Shown piece by piece: positions 1 to 7,757 of a DNA stretch of 64,000 nt. Numbering within the stretch: position 1 is the first letter of the stretch; each line of letters begins with the position of its first letter. The notes under the pieces are model-generated. The model was given only the letters and a program-made list of their open reading frames with translations. It ran no database searches and was not told the DNA's origin. The translations under genes were made by a program, and so were the position numbers. Source of the stretch: an uncultured Clostridia bacterium (GTDB lineage: Bacteria > Bacillota > Clostridia > UBA1381); NCBI GenBank assembly GCA_947624165.1, contig CANQJC010000002.1, forward strand, positions 62,001 through 126,000, given 5' to 3'.

Positions 1-367
1 TATACCGACCGTCGAAGCTCTCTTGAACAGTACTGAGGGCGATGAAAAGACAGGCGTTTCGATCGTACTCAAGGCCTTGGAGGAACCCGCATGGCAAATT
101 GCGAAGAACGCGGGCCTTGAAGGCAGCGTGATAGTAGATAAGGTTAAGGCTTGCGAAGTAGGCAAGGGCTTAAACGCTCTCACGGAGGAGTATGTGGATA
201 TGCTTGGCGCGGGTATCGTAGACCCCGTTAAGGTCACGAGAAGCGCGCTGCAAAACGCCGCATCAGTCGCTTCAATGGTACTTACAACGGAGAGCCTTGT
301 GACCGACATTCCCGAACCTCCCGCGGCGGCTCCCGCGATGGATCCCGGAATGGGCGGCATGTATTGA
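1..367 (+). CDS. groEL: GroEL chaperonin, C-terminal part (5' end outside window)
   Basis: This is the last ~121 residues of the 60-kDa chaperonin, which folds proteins inside a double-ring ATPase with GroES. The frame is open from base 2 and reads through the conserved equatorial C-terminal segment ([40 protein letters not shown]). It ends in the family's flexible Gly/Met tail, here GMGGMY. The start lies before the window. No further gene follows before the terminator at 464-505, so groEL ends its transcription unit. Confidence 0.97.
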   Translation, partial: IPTVEALLNSTEGDEKTGVSIVLKALEEPAWQIAKNAGLEGSVIVDKVKACEVGKGLNALTEEYVDMLGAGIVDPVKVTRSALQNAASVASMVLTTESLVTDIPEPPAAAPAMDPGMGGMY

Positions 368-463
368 TAACGCACCGTAACATGAATATGTATTTTGTGC
401 ATAATTACCATTTGAAAATATAAAAGGATCATGTTAAAATAATATTATCATCGTGTAGCGAAT

Positions 464-505
464 CGGCGCGTAAATCCAGATTGGATTTACGCGCCGGTTT
501 TTTTT
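464..505 (+). terminator. Rho-independent terminator after groEL
   Basis: A 14-bp perfect stem (464-477 with 483-496) encloses a 5-nt loop and is followed by eight T residues (498-505). It separates groEL from the MATE gene. Confidence 0.92.
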
Positions 506-535
506 AAGAAATTTTATTGAAAGGAAAAGAAAAAT

Positions 536-1972
536 ATGGAAAAATCAAACGCTTATCTCGCCGAGGAAAGGGTGGGAATACTTATGAGGAAGTACGCCGC
601 GCCGTGCATTATTTCGCTGCTTGTCGCCGCGCTCTACAACATTGTCGACCAAATCTTCATAGCCAACGCCGACTATCTCGGCTCATACGGGAACGCGGCT
701 AATACCGTCGTGTTCCCGCTCACCGTGATCGCGCTTGCCTTTGCGGTCATGATAGGAGACGGCTGCTGCGCTTTTGTGAGCCTTAGTCTCGGCAGGAACA
801 GAAGAAACGACGCGGAAGCGAGTATAGGAAATTCCGTCGTACTGTCAATCATCGGAGGAGTAATTATTTGCGCCGTATATCTTATATTTCAAAACGCGAT
901 AATAGCGGCGTTCGGAGGGACGGTCAACGCGGAAACGTTCGATTACTCAAAGGAATATTTCTTTTATATAACGCTCGGGATACCGTTTTATGTGTTCGGT
1001 CAGGCGATGAACCCCGTCATACGTTCCGACGGCAGTCCAAAATTCGCGATGGCTTCAACGCTTGCCGGCGCGGCGGCGAATATTGTTCTTGATCCGATTT
1101 TTATATTCATTTTCAAATGGGGAATGATGGGAGCGGCTGTCGCGACCGTCGCGGGACAAATCATAACGGCCGCGCTTGCCGTGTGGTATCTGTTCCGCAC
1201 AAAGACGGTGAAGCTTACGCGCCGCAGCTTTTCGCTCAAATTTCGTATAATCGCCAAAATCATACCGCTCGGAATATGCAGCTTTCTGTCGCAGATATCT
1301 CTTGTTGCCGCTATGGCGGTCATCAACAACATGATAAGAAAATACGGCGCGCGCGACGAGATATTTTCTATGTCGCAGTACGCGCAGATACCTATGGCGG
1401 TCGTGGGAATAGTTATGAAATTTTTCCAGATCGTAATATCTGTCGTAGTGGGTATGGCGGCTGGCTGTATACCGATAGTCGGTTTCAATATGGGCGCGGG
1501 CGAAAAAGCACGGGTGAAGAAGCTTTTCACAATGCTGCTCGTGTGTGAAGCCGCCGTTGGAGCCGCCGCTCTGCTTATCGTCGAATTATTCCCGAACAAG
1601 CTTATCGCCGTGTTCGGAGCGGCGAACGAGAGCGCGTATTACACGGATTTCGCGCTTAAGGCGTTCAGAATATACCTGTGCATGATGATTTTCGCCTGCG
1701 TCAACAAGGCGGCGTTCATATTCCTTCAGGCTATGGGAAAAGCCGCGGCGTCGACTATGCTGTCAATGGTAAGAGAAATAATTTTCGGCGTCGGCTTCGC
1801 GCTGATTTTGCCTGTTTATTTTGGATTGGACGGCGTACTTTATTCAATGCCGGTTTCGGATATACTGACATTTATAATATCCGCCGCCGTGATAATCTCG
1901 ACATACAGAGCCTTGTCAAGACCGTATGCCGAAGCCGCGCCGTCGCTTGCCGCAGACCCGGGACGCGCTTGA
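536..1972 (+). CDS. MATE family multidrug/cation antiporter
   Basis: This 478-residue polytopic membrane protein of the MATE (MatE) family exports small molecules or drugs in exchange for Na+ or H+. About 12 hydrophobic segments span the length, in two homologous six-helix halves. Family-like stretches include the N-terminal RKYAAPCIISLLVAALYNIVDQIFI and the start of the second half, KIIPLGICSFLSQ. Length is typical (450-480). The ATG is preceded by an AAAGGAAAAG ribosome site. The gene stands alone between two terminators, so the substrate cannot be inferred from context. Confidence 0.93.
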   Translation: MEKSNAYLAEERVGILMRKYAAPCIISLLVAALYNIVDQIFIANADYLGSYGNAANTVVFPLTVIALAFAVMIGDGCCAFVSLSLGRNRRNDAEASIGNSVVLSIIGGVIICAVYLIFQNAIIAAFGGTVNAETFDYSKEYFFYITLGIPFYVFGQAMNPVIRSDGSPKFAMASTLAGAAANIVLDPIFIFIFKWGMMGAAVATVAGQIITAALAVWYLFRTKTVKLTRRSFSLKFRIIAKIIPLGICSFLSQISLVAAMAVINNMIRKYGARDEIFSMSQYAQIPMAVVGIVMKFFQIVISVVVGMAAGCIPIVGFNMGAGEKARVKKLFTMLLVCEAAVGAAALLIVELFPNKLIAVFGAANESAYYTDFALKAFRIYLCMMIFACVNKAAFIFLQAMGKAAASTMLSMVREIIFGVGFALILPVYFGLDGVLYSMPVSDILTFIISAAVIISTYRALSRPYAEAAPSLAADPGRA

Positions 1973-1980
1973 CGATATAT

Positions 1981-2010
1981 AAAAGGAGCAGCCGTTTGAC
2001 CGCTCCTTTT
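1981..2010. terminator. Bidirectional hairpin between MATE gene and SLH peptidase gene
   Basis: AAAAGGAGC (1981-1989) pairs with GCTCCTTTT (2002-2010), with A/T tracts on both sides. It lies between two convergent genes and could serve both. Confidence 0.75.
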
Positions 2011-2020
2011 AATTTTTGTA

Positions 2021-3628
2021 TTACGTGCCGAAATAAGAGAAATGCATATAGTCGATATTTCCGCTCCATGCGTCGCCGCCCCACGTGAATCCGTGATTTT
2101 CAAACGCGTTCATAACGTCGCCGTACGGCGTGATCGAATACGGACTTTCGTAAGGACGCCAGAAATCGCCGATAACCTCGCCCGACGTATAAATACAGTA
2201 ATTCTGCGTCGGATTGATATCTATCGCCGTACCCCAATTATGTTCGCTGCGTCCTCCGCGCCACGAATATCCTCCGACCGACTCAATGGGGAATTGTTCC
2301 TCGCCCTCAAAAATTTCCCGAAATACGGCGCGTACTTCGTCCGCGATATCTCTGTGTACGGTGAGAGTTGCTTTTGAAGCGCGTTTCGCTCCGCTGCCGT
2401 CCATTTTCCATACGTCGACTTCGATTTCCGTCATCATGGCTTCCGCGTCCTCCGAAGACTGCGGAGCGGTGAAAGCGTCGTCCGACGGTATCACGGCGTT
2501 GTCGGTTTCGAGATGAACGCTTTCGTCGATTATGCCGTTTGAGACCGTTATATCGTAAATACGCGACGGAGCGGAGGGAAGAACGACGGACGTTTCGCTT
2601 GTTTCATATGAATCCGTATGTGATTCTATGCGTTCGCTCGACCTGTGAGAGCGGCTCTGGACCGTCGTGACCGTATACGAGCCGCCGGACGCGTCCCATT
2701 CTACCGTGACCTTTCCGTCCGAGTAAGAAGCCCGCACGTTAAGCTTTGGGCTGCCCGTAAAAATCTGTATCGGTTCCGAGTAAACGGGATTTTCTCCCTG
2801 CTCGATCCATATGTAATAGGAACGGTTCTCCATAAGTCCGCTCAATTCAAAGCTGTGACTGTACGATACGGCTTGTCGCATAATTTCGCCGCCGTCGAAT
2901 ATATTCACTGTATATTCTCCGAAGCTGTCGTCGCCGTCCCACTCGAGCTGAGTACCGTTCGCTGCGGTGCTCTTGTCCGAATGTGACGTTATAACGGGAC
3001 GGCTTGCTTTGGGCGCGTCGATCATGCGGCTGACCATCGAAACGGCTTGTTCCGTCGTGACGCTGTCGTGAGGGTGAAACGCGCCGTCGCCGTAATCGCC
3101 CATAAATCCGCGTGAAGCGACGGACGAAACCGCGTTTTGCGCCCATGGCGCGACGTCGTTTTTGTCGTTAAACAAATTCAGCGCGTCCGCGTCTGCGCGA
3201 AGGCTCTCGCCGTTAAGAGCGGCGTAAAAATTACATATCACGACCGCGGTCTCCTGACGCGTTATACCGTCGTCGGGACGAAATCTGTTGTTTTCGTCTC
3301 CCTGCATGATACCCAACTCGTATATCGCGCCGAGCACGTTGCCTGCGTCGTCTGTATCCTCGAATTTATGCGGCTCCTCCGATATATACTCCGTCCCCGT
3401 ATGCGCGCCGAACGCGTCGTATATCAGCAGAGCGAATTCCGCGCGCGATATCTTGTCGGAATAATTTTTTGTGAATATTTCCGGCGGTATCGCCCCCATG
3501 GAAATCATTTCGTCAAAGCTGCCTTTCGCCCAGTCGGACGGCTCGAACACCCGCGCGCTCGCGCCGCAAACGCACAGTAAGCCGATAAGAAGAGCCGAAA
3601 GGGTCGCCGTAATTTTTTTCATTTTCAT
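2021..3628 (-). CDS. Secreted SLH-domain protein with C-terminal M15/VanY-type D,D-peptidase
   Basis: This is a 535-residue exported cell-wall protein. An N-terminal signal peptide (about 1-26) is followed by three SLH repeats (about 28-205), recognisable by the FxDTDD and GDENNRFRPDDGITRQE elements, which bind secondary wall polymer. Two fibronectin-like beta segments follow (about 210-370). The C-terminal ~140 residues are a peptidase M15 (VanY/D-Ala-D-Ala carboxypeptidase-like) domain, with the zinc motifs HNWGTAIDIN (near 460) and DYMHFSY (near 528). The inferred role is trimming of peptidoglycan stem peptides at the surface. The substrate (D-Ala-D-Ala or a cross-bridge) is not determined by sequence. 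Confidence 0.9.
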   Translation of the reverse strand: MKMKKITATLSALLIGLLCVCGASARVFEPSDWAKGSFDEMISMGAIPPEIFTKNYSDKISRAEFALLIYDAFGAHTGTEYISEEPHKFEDTDDAGNVLGAIYELGIMQGDENNRFRPDDGITRQETAVVICNFYAALNGESLRADADALNLFNDKNDVAPWAQNAVSSVASRGFMGDYGDGAFHPHDSVTTEQAVSMVSRMIDAPKASRPVITSHSDKSTAANGTQLEWDGDDSFGEYTVNIFDGGEIMRQAVSYSHSFELSGLMENRSYYIWIEQGENPVYSEPIQIFTGSPKLNVRASYSDGKVTVEWDASGGSYTVTTVQSRSHRSSERIESHTDSYETSETSVVLPSAPSRIYDITVSNGIIDESVHLETDNAVIPSDDAFTAPQSSEDAEAMMTEIEVDVWKMDGSGAKRASKATLTVHRDIADEVRAVFREIFEGEEQFPIESVGGYSWRGGRSEHNWGTAIDINPTQNYCIYTSGEVIGDFWRPYESPYSITPYGDVMNAFENHGFTWGGDAWSGNIDYMHFSYFGT

Positions 3629-3654
3629 ACCTCCGTAAAATAAAGCTCAAATCA

Positions 3655-3684
3655 AGTATAACATATCGCGCCGCCGCGCGTCAA
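3655..3684 (-). promoter_or_regulatory. Sigma-A-like promoter of the SLH/M15 gene
   Basis: On the minus strand TTGACG (3684-3679) lies 18 bp upstream of TATACT (3660-3655), about 30 bp before the start codon. Confidence 0.6.
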
Positions 3685-3734
3685 CATTTTAACCGCCGCG
3701 AAAAAAATACTTTTTATGTATTATTGAAGATATA

Positions 3735-3766
3735 TTGACAGGTCAAGCTAAAAATAGTAATATAAT
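3735..3766 (+). promoter_or_regulatory. Putative promoter of the agr regulator-kinase genes
   Basis: A perfect TTGACA (3735-3740) is followed by TAATAT at 17 bp (3758-3763) or TATAAT at 20 bp (3761-3766). The ambiguous -10 spacing suggests a weak or activator-aided promoter. Confidence 0.55.
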
Positions 3767-3800
3767 TATATGATAGTGTCAGCAAGGAAGGAAAGGATTT

Positions 3801-4538
3801 ATGGAAATTTCAATAATTGTCTGTGACGATGACGGAATTTTTCGTGAGGAAGTCGAAAAGCGTGTTTATAAAATCATGACCGACATGAATTACTCTTATA
3901 AAATCTTCCACTGTGCCGACGGAGCCGAGCTTATAGAGTGCTGCTGCAAACATGACGTTGACATTATTTTGGCGGATATAGATATGCCCGCCGTGAATGG
4001 ATTTGAAGCCGCAAAGGAGCTTGACGGAATACAGCCGGACGCGGAGCTTATTTTTGTCACGGCGCACAGCGAGCTTGCTTATCAGGCGTATGATTATAAG
4101 CCGTTCTGGTTTGTCGACAAAGCCGATATAAACCGATTCGATAAAGTATTTCTGAAGCTTGTGACAAAAATCATAAGGAGAAAACATGCAAAACACGTCG
4201 TCATTGTCGGAGAGAAGAACGATATTCAACTGCCGATAAATAACGTAATGTATTTTGACTCTTACAAAAACAATATAGTCGCGCATATGGAAAGGGGTGA
4301 AGCAATAACATTCAGATCCACCGTGAAGAAGCTTTACGAGCAGATCCGCGGCGAATATTTTGTAATGGTACAGCGCGGATACATAGTGAATTGCAGATTC
4401 ATAAAGCAATTCAGAAGCAAATATGTCGATCTTACGAACGGTGAAAGATTGACTGTTACAAGAGATACAAATAAACTTGAAAAAGCGCGTGCGCTTTATG
4501 GAAAGTATATGAGGGAACAATATGGAGAATCTATTTGA
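3801..4538 (+). CDS. LytTR-family response regulator, AgrA-like
   Basis: This 245-residue two-component regulator has an N-terminal receiver domain (about 1-125) with acidic residues D9/D10/D11 and probable phospho-acceptor D59 in ADIDMP. The C-terminal LytTR DNA-binding domain (about 140-240) contains FRSTVKKLYEQI and FVMVQRGYIVN. It is the expected output of the adjacent kinase and presumably binds the direct repeats before agrB. The gene overlaps the kinase by 17 bp, so the two are translationally coupled. The order (regulator, kinase, then agrB-agrD) is the reverse of staphylococcal agrBDCA. Confidence 0.92.
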   Translation: MEISIIVCDDDGIFREEVEKRVYKIMTDMNYSYKIFHCADGAELIECCCKHDVDIILADIDMPAVNGFEAAKELDGIQPDAELIFVTAHSELAYQAYDYKPFWFVDKADINRFDKVFLKLVTKIIRRKHAKHVVIVGEKNDIQLPINNVMYFDSYKNNIVAHMERGEAITFRSTVKKLYEQIRGEYFVMVQRGYIVNCRFIKQFRSKYVDLTNGERLTVTRDTNKLEKARALYGKYMREQYGESI

Positions 4539-5805
4539 AATTTTTGTGAATATTATTGAGGAATTTATAATTCTTTTGTTTTTATCGGCTTACTTCGGCT
4601 GCAAATACGACGGTAAAAAGAAATACGCGGCGTTCGCGGCGGGTATGGCGATCTCGGTCGGAACCATAACGCTGCTGGACAATGTTTCGGCGTTCGGAGT
4701 GGAAAATTTTCTGGGACTGTTTTTGATACTGATATATTTTTCCTATTCCTGCATATTTTTAAAGGGAGACGTTTACACAAAAATATTCATTTCATGCTTT
4801 ACGGACTGCGTTGTGGTATCCATAGCGGATTTGTCGTCGGTGATCGTAAGCTTTTTGTTCAATAAAAATATTCCGCAGCTGTCGATACTGTCCGCCGAAA
4901 GAATAATTCTTATCGTGATGACGAAGCTGCTGTTGATTTGCGTTTGCGTTTTTCTGTACAGGCATAAAATTTCAAACGTCGTGAAAGAAAAGAACATTAT
5001 CGTGTTGATTATAATGCCGATACTCACCGAGATCCTGTTCGCCGGAATAACTCCGATATATCTAAAATACGGCGATTTGAAGGAGGAAATGGTCGCGCTC
5101 GAAGCAAGTATTGTCGTTTTGATAATGCTGATGTATTATATGTTCGTACAAATAAATCACGACGCGAAACTTAAAACCGACTATGCCGTTTTAAGCCAGA
5201 AATACGAATCCGACAAGGCTCACGCCGGAGAACTTAAGGAGCTGTACGAAAAGACCTGCGGGATCAAGCATGACCTGAACATATATTTCTACACCGCCAT
5301 GACGTATCTTGAAAACGATGTGGAAAAGGCGAAGGAATATATGAATTCGGTAATGAATGAAAAAATAAAGGACGATATCAGATACATAGAAACGGACAAC
5401 GAATATTTCGACGCGATAGTAAACACAAAATTGGCGGTATGCCATAAAAAGGGCATACTTGCGCAGGTGCGCGTTATGAACAATACGCTGTCAAAGCTTT
5501 CGGACGAAGAGATAGGTATAATATTCGGGAATCTTCTCGACAACGCCATTAAAGCCGCGGACGAATCGAAGGAAAAAACGATAGAACTGGACGTAAAGAA
5601 GCAAAGCGTGTACGTGTCGATAATAGCGCAGAATTCCATAGACGGATCCGTTCTTGACGCCAACGGCGATTTAAATACAACAAAATCCGACAAACAGTCT
5701 CACGGATTCGGCGTTAAAAATATACGCCGTATTGTGCGAGATCATGACGGAATAATAGATTATTTTGAGGAGGACAACAGATTTTTCTGTCACATACTGG
5801 TATAA
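4522..5805 (+). CDS. AgrC-like sensor histidine kinase (GHKL ATPase)
   Basis: This 427-residue membrane kinase has six or so hydrophobic helices in the first ~215 residues, forming a peptide-sensing domain. A coiled linker follows, then a dimerisation segment with the likely phospho-histidine H250 in GIKHDLN. The C-terminal GHKL ATPase carries NLLDNAIKAADE (N box) and HGFGVKNIRRI (G box). AgrC proteins bind the cyclic peptide made from AgrD by AgrB. Overlap with the upstream regulator and proximity to agrB/agrD support this. There is no H-box of the classic EnvZ kind, as usual for the group. Confidence 0.9.
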   Translation: MENLFEIFVNIIEEFIILLFLSAYFGCKYDGKKKYAAFAAGMAISVGTITLLDNVSAFGVENFLGLFLILIYFSYSCIFLKGDVYTKIFISCFTDCVVVSIADLSSVIVSFLFNKNIPQLSILSAERIILIVMTKLLLICVCVFLYRHKISNVVKEKNIIVLIIMPILTEILFAGITPIYLKYGDLKEEMVALEASIVVLIMLMYYMFVQINHDAKLKTDYAVLSQKYESDKAHAGELKELYEKTCGIKHDLNIYFYTAMTYLENDVEKAKEYMNSVMNEKIKDDIRYIETDNEYFDAIVNTKLAVCHKKGILAQVRVMNNTLSKLSDEEIGIIFGNLLDNAIKAADESKEKTIELDVKKQSVYVSIIAQNSIDGSVLDANGDLNTTKSDKQSHGFGVKNIRRIVRDHDGIIDYFEEDNRFFCHILV

Positions 5806-5810
5806 AATAA

Positions 5811-5845
5811 TACAGTTTATCACAAAAAAGTACATTTCATCACAA
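5811..5845 (+). promoter_or_regulatory. LytTR-type direct repeat operator before agrB
   Basis: Two direct repeats, TACAGTTTATCACAA (5811-5825) and TACATTTCATCACAA (5831-5845), match at 13 of 15 positions. They are 20 bp apart start to start, close to two helical turns. The first contains ACAGTT, the core of AgrA/LytTR sites. The second ends 5 bp before the -35 box at 5851. Confidence 0.65.
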
Positions 5846-5850
5846 GGTCA

Positions 5851-5879
5851 TTGACCTTGTGATTCTTTTTAAATATAAT
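5851..5879 (+). promoter_or_regulatory. Sigma-A promoter of agrBD
   Basis: TTGACC (5851-5856), a 17-bp spacer and a perfect TATAAT (5874-5879). A perfect dyad with 12-bp arms (5839-5850 and 5852-5863) covers the -35 box. With the following TCTTTTT it could also act as a weak terminator for the kinase gene. Confidence 0.75.
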
Positions 5880-5908
5880 AAAAATATAGAGATAAACGGG
5901 GTATTAAG

Positions 5909-6487
5909 ATGAAAAAAAGCATATCCTTTCTTGTTGACACAATGCTTCGAAATCACATAATAGAAGCTGAAAAAGCAGAAATATGCCGGACGGGACTTGA
6001 ACTGATTATCTCGGATATAATAGGCTTTTCTTTGATATTGATTGCGGGTCTGCTGACCGATACAGTCGTATTTGCCTGCGTGTATTTGATTATGATGTGC
6101 TGCGTCAGAAAATTCTGCGGCGGCTTCCACGCAAACAGTTATTGGCTTTGCCGTACGGTGAGCGTGGGAACATATATTGCGGTCATAATCGTTAATTATT
6201 TGATTACGGAGCATGAAATGGCGTTTACGCTGTTCTTCGATATATTTTCGCTGGTTACGATAGCGGTTTTTGCCCCCGTGCGCCATCCGAACAAGACGCT
6301 CACCGATACGGAGGTGAAAGCGAACAAATTCTTTTCCGTAATATCAGCGTTTGTTTTCAGTATTCTTTCTGTTGTGCTGACCATATACCGCCTGAGAACA
6401 GGTTTGGTTATAGCAATAATAATGTTCGCGATCGCCGTGCTGATGTATGCGGGCATGATTGCAAACAAGAGAAGGGAGGTTATCTGA
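5909..6487 (+). CDS. agrB: AgrB-type membrane endopeptidase for autoinducer precursor
   Basis: This 192-residue accessory gene regulator B protein is an integral membrane cysteine protease that cuts the AgrD precursor and forms the (thio)lactone ring. The catalytic pair is visible as H74 and C81, seven residues apart in KFCGGFHANSYWLC, the same spacing as His77/Cys84 of S. aureus AgrB. About six hydrophobic segments are present and length is typical (180-210). It is directly followed, without a gap, by the short precursor gene at 6488. The promoter and LytTR-like repeat lie just upstream. Confidence 0.93.
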   Translation: MKKSISFLVDTMLRNHIIEAEKAEICRTGLELIISDIIGFSLILIAGLLTDTVVFACVYLIMMCCVRKFCGGFHANSYWLCRTVSVGTYIAVIIVNYLITEHEMAFTLFFDIFSLVTIAVFAPVRHPNKTLTDTEVKANKFFSVISAFVFSILSVVLTIYRLRTGLVIAIIMFAIAVLMYAGMIANKRREVI

Positions 6488-6667
6488 ATGTTAAGGAACA
6501 AAATTCTTTCGGCTATGGCGAACGCCGCCGAAAACGCGTGCATGGATTCAATGGGTGCCGCATCGAGAAAGCTTGCGTATGAACCGAAACTCTCCGAGGA
6601 AATGAAGGCATACAAGAACACCCATATATCGAAAATCGAGAAAATGTTCAGAAAACTGTCAAAGTAA
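6488..6667 (+). CDS. agrD: AgrD-like cyclic peptide autoinducer precursor (Ser-type)
   Basis: This 59-residue ORF starts at the codon after the agrB stop, where agrD is expected; GGGAGG of the agrB end serves as ribosome site. The N-terminal ~20 residues form an amphipathic helix. The segment SRKLA (26-30) is followed by YEPKLSEE. This lines up with the clostridial pattern of a Cys/Ser-led five-residue ring followed by H/Y-Q/E-P-acidic (for example CLWFT followed by HQPEEP in C. perfringens). A Ser26 lactone is inferred. Cys18 is an alternative ring residue but lies too far from the EP motif. The C-terminal tail of ~29 residues is longer and more basic than usual. Confidence 0.8.
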   Translation: MLRNKILSAMANAAENACMDSMGAASRKLAYEPKLSEEMKAYKNTHISKIEKMFRKLSK

Positions 6668-6748
6668 GATTTAATTCGTCACCAATGATGAAGTTACATA
6701 ATGTACAAAAGAAAAAGGGTACGAAAGATAAAATTTTTTAAGTTTTCA

Positions 6749-6778
6749 AATAAGGGACTCGCGTTCCTTATTTTTTTT
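6749..6778 (+). terminator. Terminator after the agr locus
   Basis: A 9-bp stem (6749-6757 with 6764-6772, one G-T pair) with a 6-nt loop runs into eight T residues (6771-6778). Confidence 0.85.
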
Positions 6779-6799
6779 GAGCATAAAATAAAAAAAGTC

Positions 6800-6828
6800 T
6801 TGATTTTTCCGTAAAAGTGTGGTAAAAT
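6800..6828 (+). promoter_or_regulatory. Promoter of rpsB-tsf
   Basis: TTGATT (6800-6805), 17 bp, TAAAAT (6823-6828). Transcription would begin near 6835, giving a leader of about 110 nt before rpsB. Confidence 0.8.
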
Positions 6829-6861
6829 ATTGCGGTATGAAAAATACACACATTCGCAGAT

Positions 6862-6898
6862 TATACGGACGTTGCCTTTTTGCCGGGGTTTCCGTATA
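6862..6898 (+). promoter_or_regulatory. Hairpin in the rpsB leader
   Basis: TATACGGA (6862-6869) pairs perfectly with TCCGTATA (6891-6898) around a 21-nt loop containing TGCC and GGGG tracts. Position in the leader of an r-protein operon suggests, but does not prove, an S2 autoregulatory RNA. Confidence 0.4.
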
Positions 6899-6946
6899 AG
6901 GCGAAGCGAATGGAGGAACAATCAAAAAACAAGGAGGAAACTAAAA

Positions 6947-7723
6947 ATGGCAAACGTTATTTCAATGAAGCAGCTTTTGGAGGCGGGCGTTCATTTCGGA
7001 CACCAGACGAGAAGATGGAACCCCAAAATGGCGGAGTACATCTTTACGGAAAGAAACGGTATTTATATTATCGACCTTCAAAAGACAGTGAAAAAGGTTG
7101 AGGAGGCATATTATTTCGTAAGAGATATTGCCGCTTCGGGCGAGGACATTTTGTTCGTAGGTACCAAAAAGCAGGCGCAGGATTCCATTAAGGAAGAAGC
7201 CGAAAGAGTAGGTATGTACTACGTAAACGCAAGATGGCTCGGCGGTATGCTCACCAACTTCAAGACTATCCAGAAGAGAATCGACCGTCTCGCGCAGATA
7301 AACGCGATGGAGGAGGACGGCACGTTCGATATGCTGCCCAAAAAGGAAGTTATAAAGCTTAAGGCTCAGAGAGACAAGCTTGAAAAATATCTCGGTGGTA
7401 TAAAGACGATGAAGAAGCTCCCCGGAGCCATGTTTGTCGTAGACCCCAGAAAAGAAAAGATCGCTATCGCCGAAGCAAAGAAGCTCGGTATCCCCGTTGT
7501 TGCTATCGTGGACACAAACTGCGACCCGGACGAGGTCGATTACGTAATACCCGGTAACGACGACGCAATAAGAGCCGTAAAGCTCATCGCTTCGACAATG
7601 GCAAACGCTATCATCGAAGGCAGACAGGGCGAGGACGCGCTTGTGGCTGCCCATGAAAACGAAGCCGACGACGCGGCTGAGGAATCGGCTGAAAATACGG
7701 CTGAGGAAACGACAGAGGAATAA
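6947..7723 (+). CDS. rpsB: 30S ribosomal protein S2
   Basis: This 258-residue small-subunit protein S2 sits at the head-body junction of the 30S subunit and helps recruit S1-like proteins and mRNA. Family signatures are [22 protein letters not shown] at the N-terminus, [19 protein letters not shown] and PGAMFVVDP. The ATG at 6947 is chosen because AAGGAGG lies 9 bp upstream and the N-terminus matches the family. An in-frame extension back to 6830 is leader sequence. The last ~30 residues are an acidic Glu/Ala/Thr tail. It is co-transcribed with tsf as in nearly all bacteria. Confidence 0.98.
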   Translation: MANVISMKQLLEAGVHFGHQTRRWNPKMAEYIFTERNGIYIIDLQKTVKKVEEAYYFVRDIAASGEDILFVGTKKQAQDSIKEEAERVGMYYVNARWLGGMLTNFKTIQKRIDRLAQINAMEEDGTFDMLPKKEVIKLKAQRDKLEKYLGGIKTMKKLPGAMFVVDPRKEKIAIAEAKKLGIPVVAIVDTNCDPDEVDYVIPGNDDAIRAVKLIASTMANAIIEGRQGEDALVAAHENEADDAAEESAENTAEETTEE

Positions 7724-7757
7724 TTGTTTCTTAAAAATAAATTAGGAGGATTTAGAA

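Noticed and set aside
5839-5870. Terminator between the kinase gene and agrB
   Set aside because: The 12-bp-arm palindrome with TCTTTTT could terminate weakly, but it contains the -35 of a consensus promoter, so an operator role is at least as likely; not listed as a terminator.
6830-6946. In-frame N-terminal extension of rpsB
   Set aside because: It is the mRNA leader between promoter and SD; S2 proteins start at MANVIS-like sequence.
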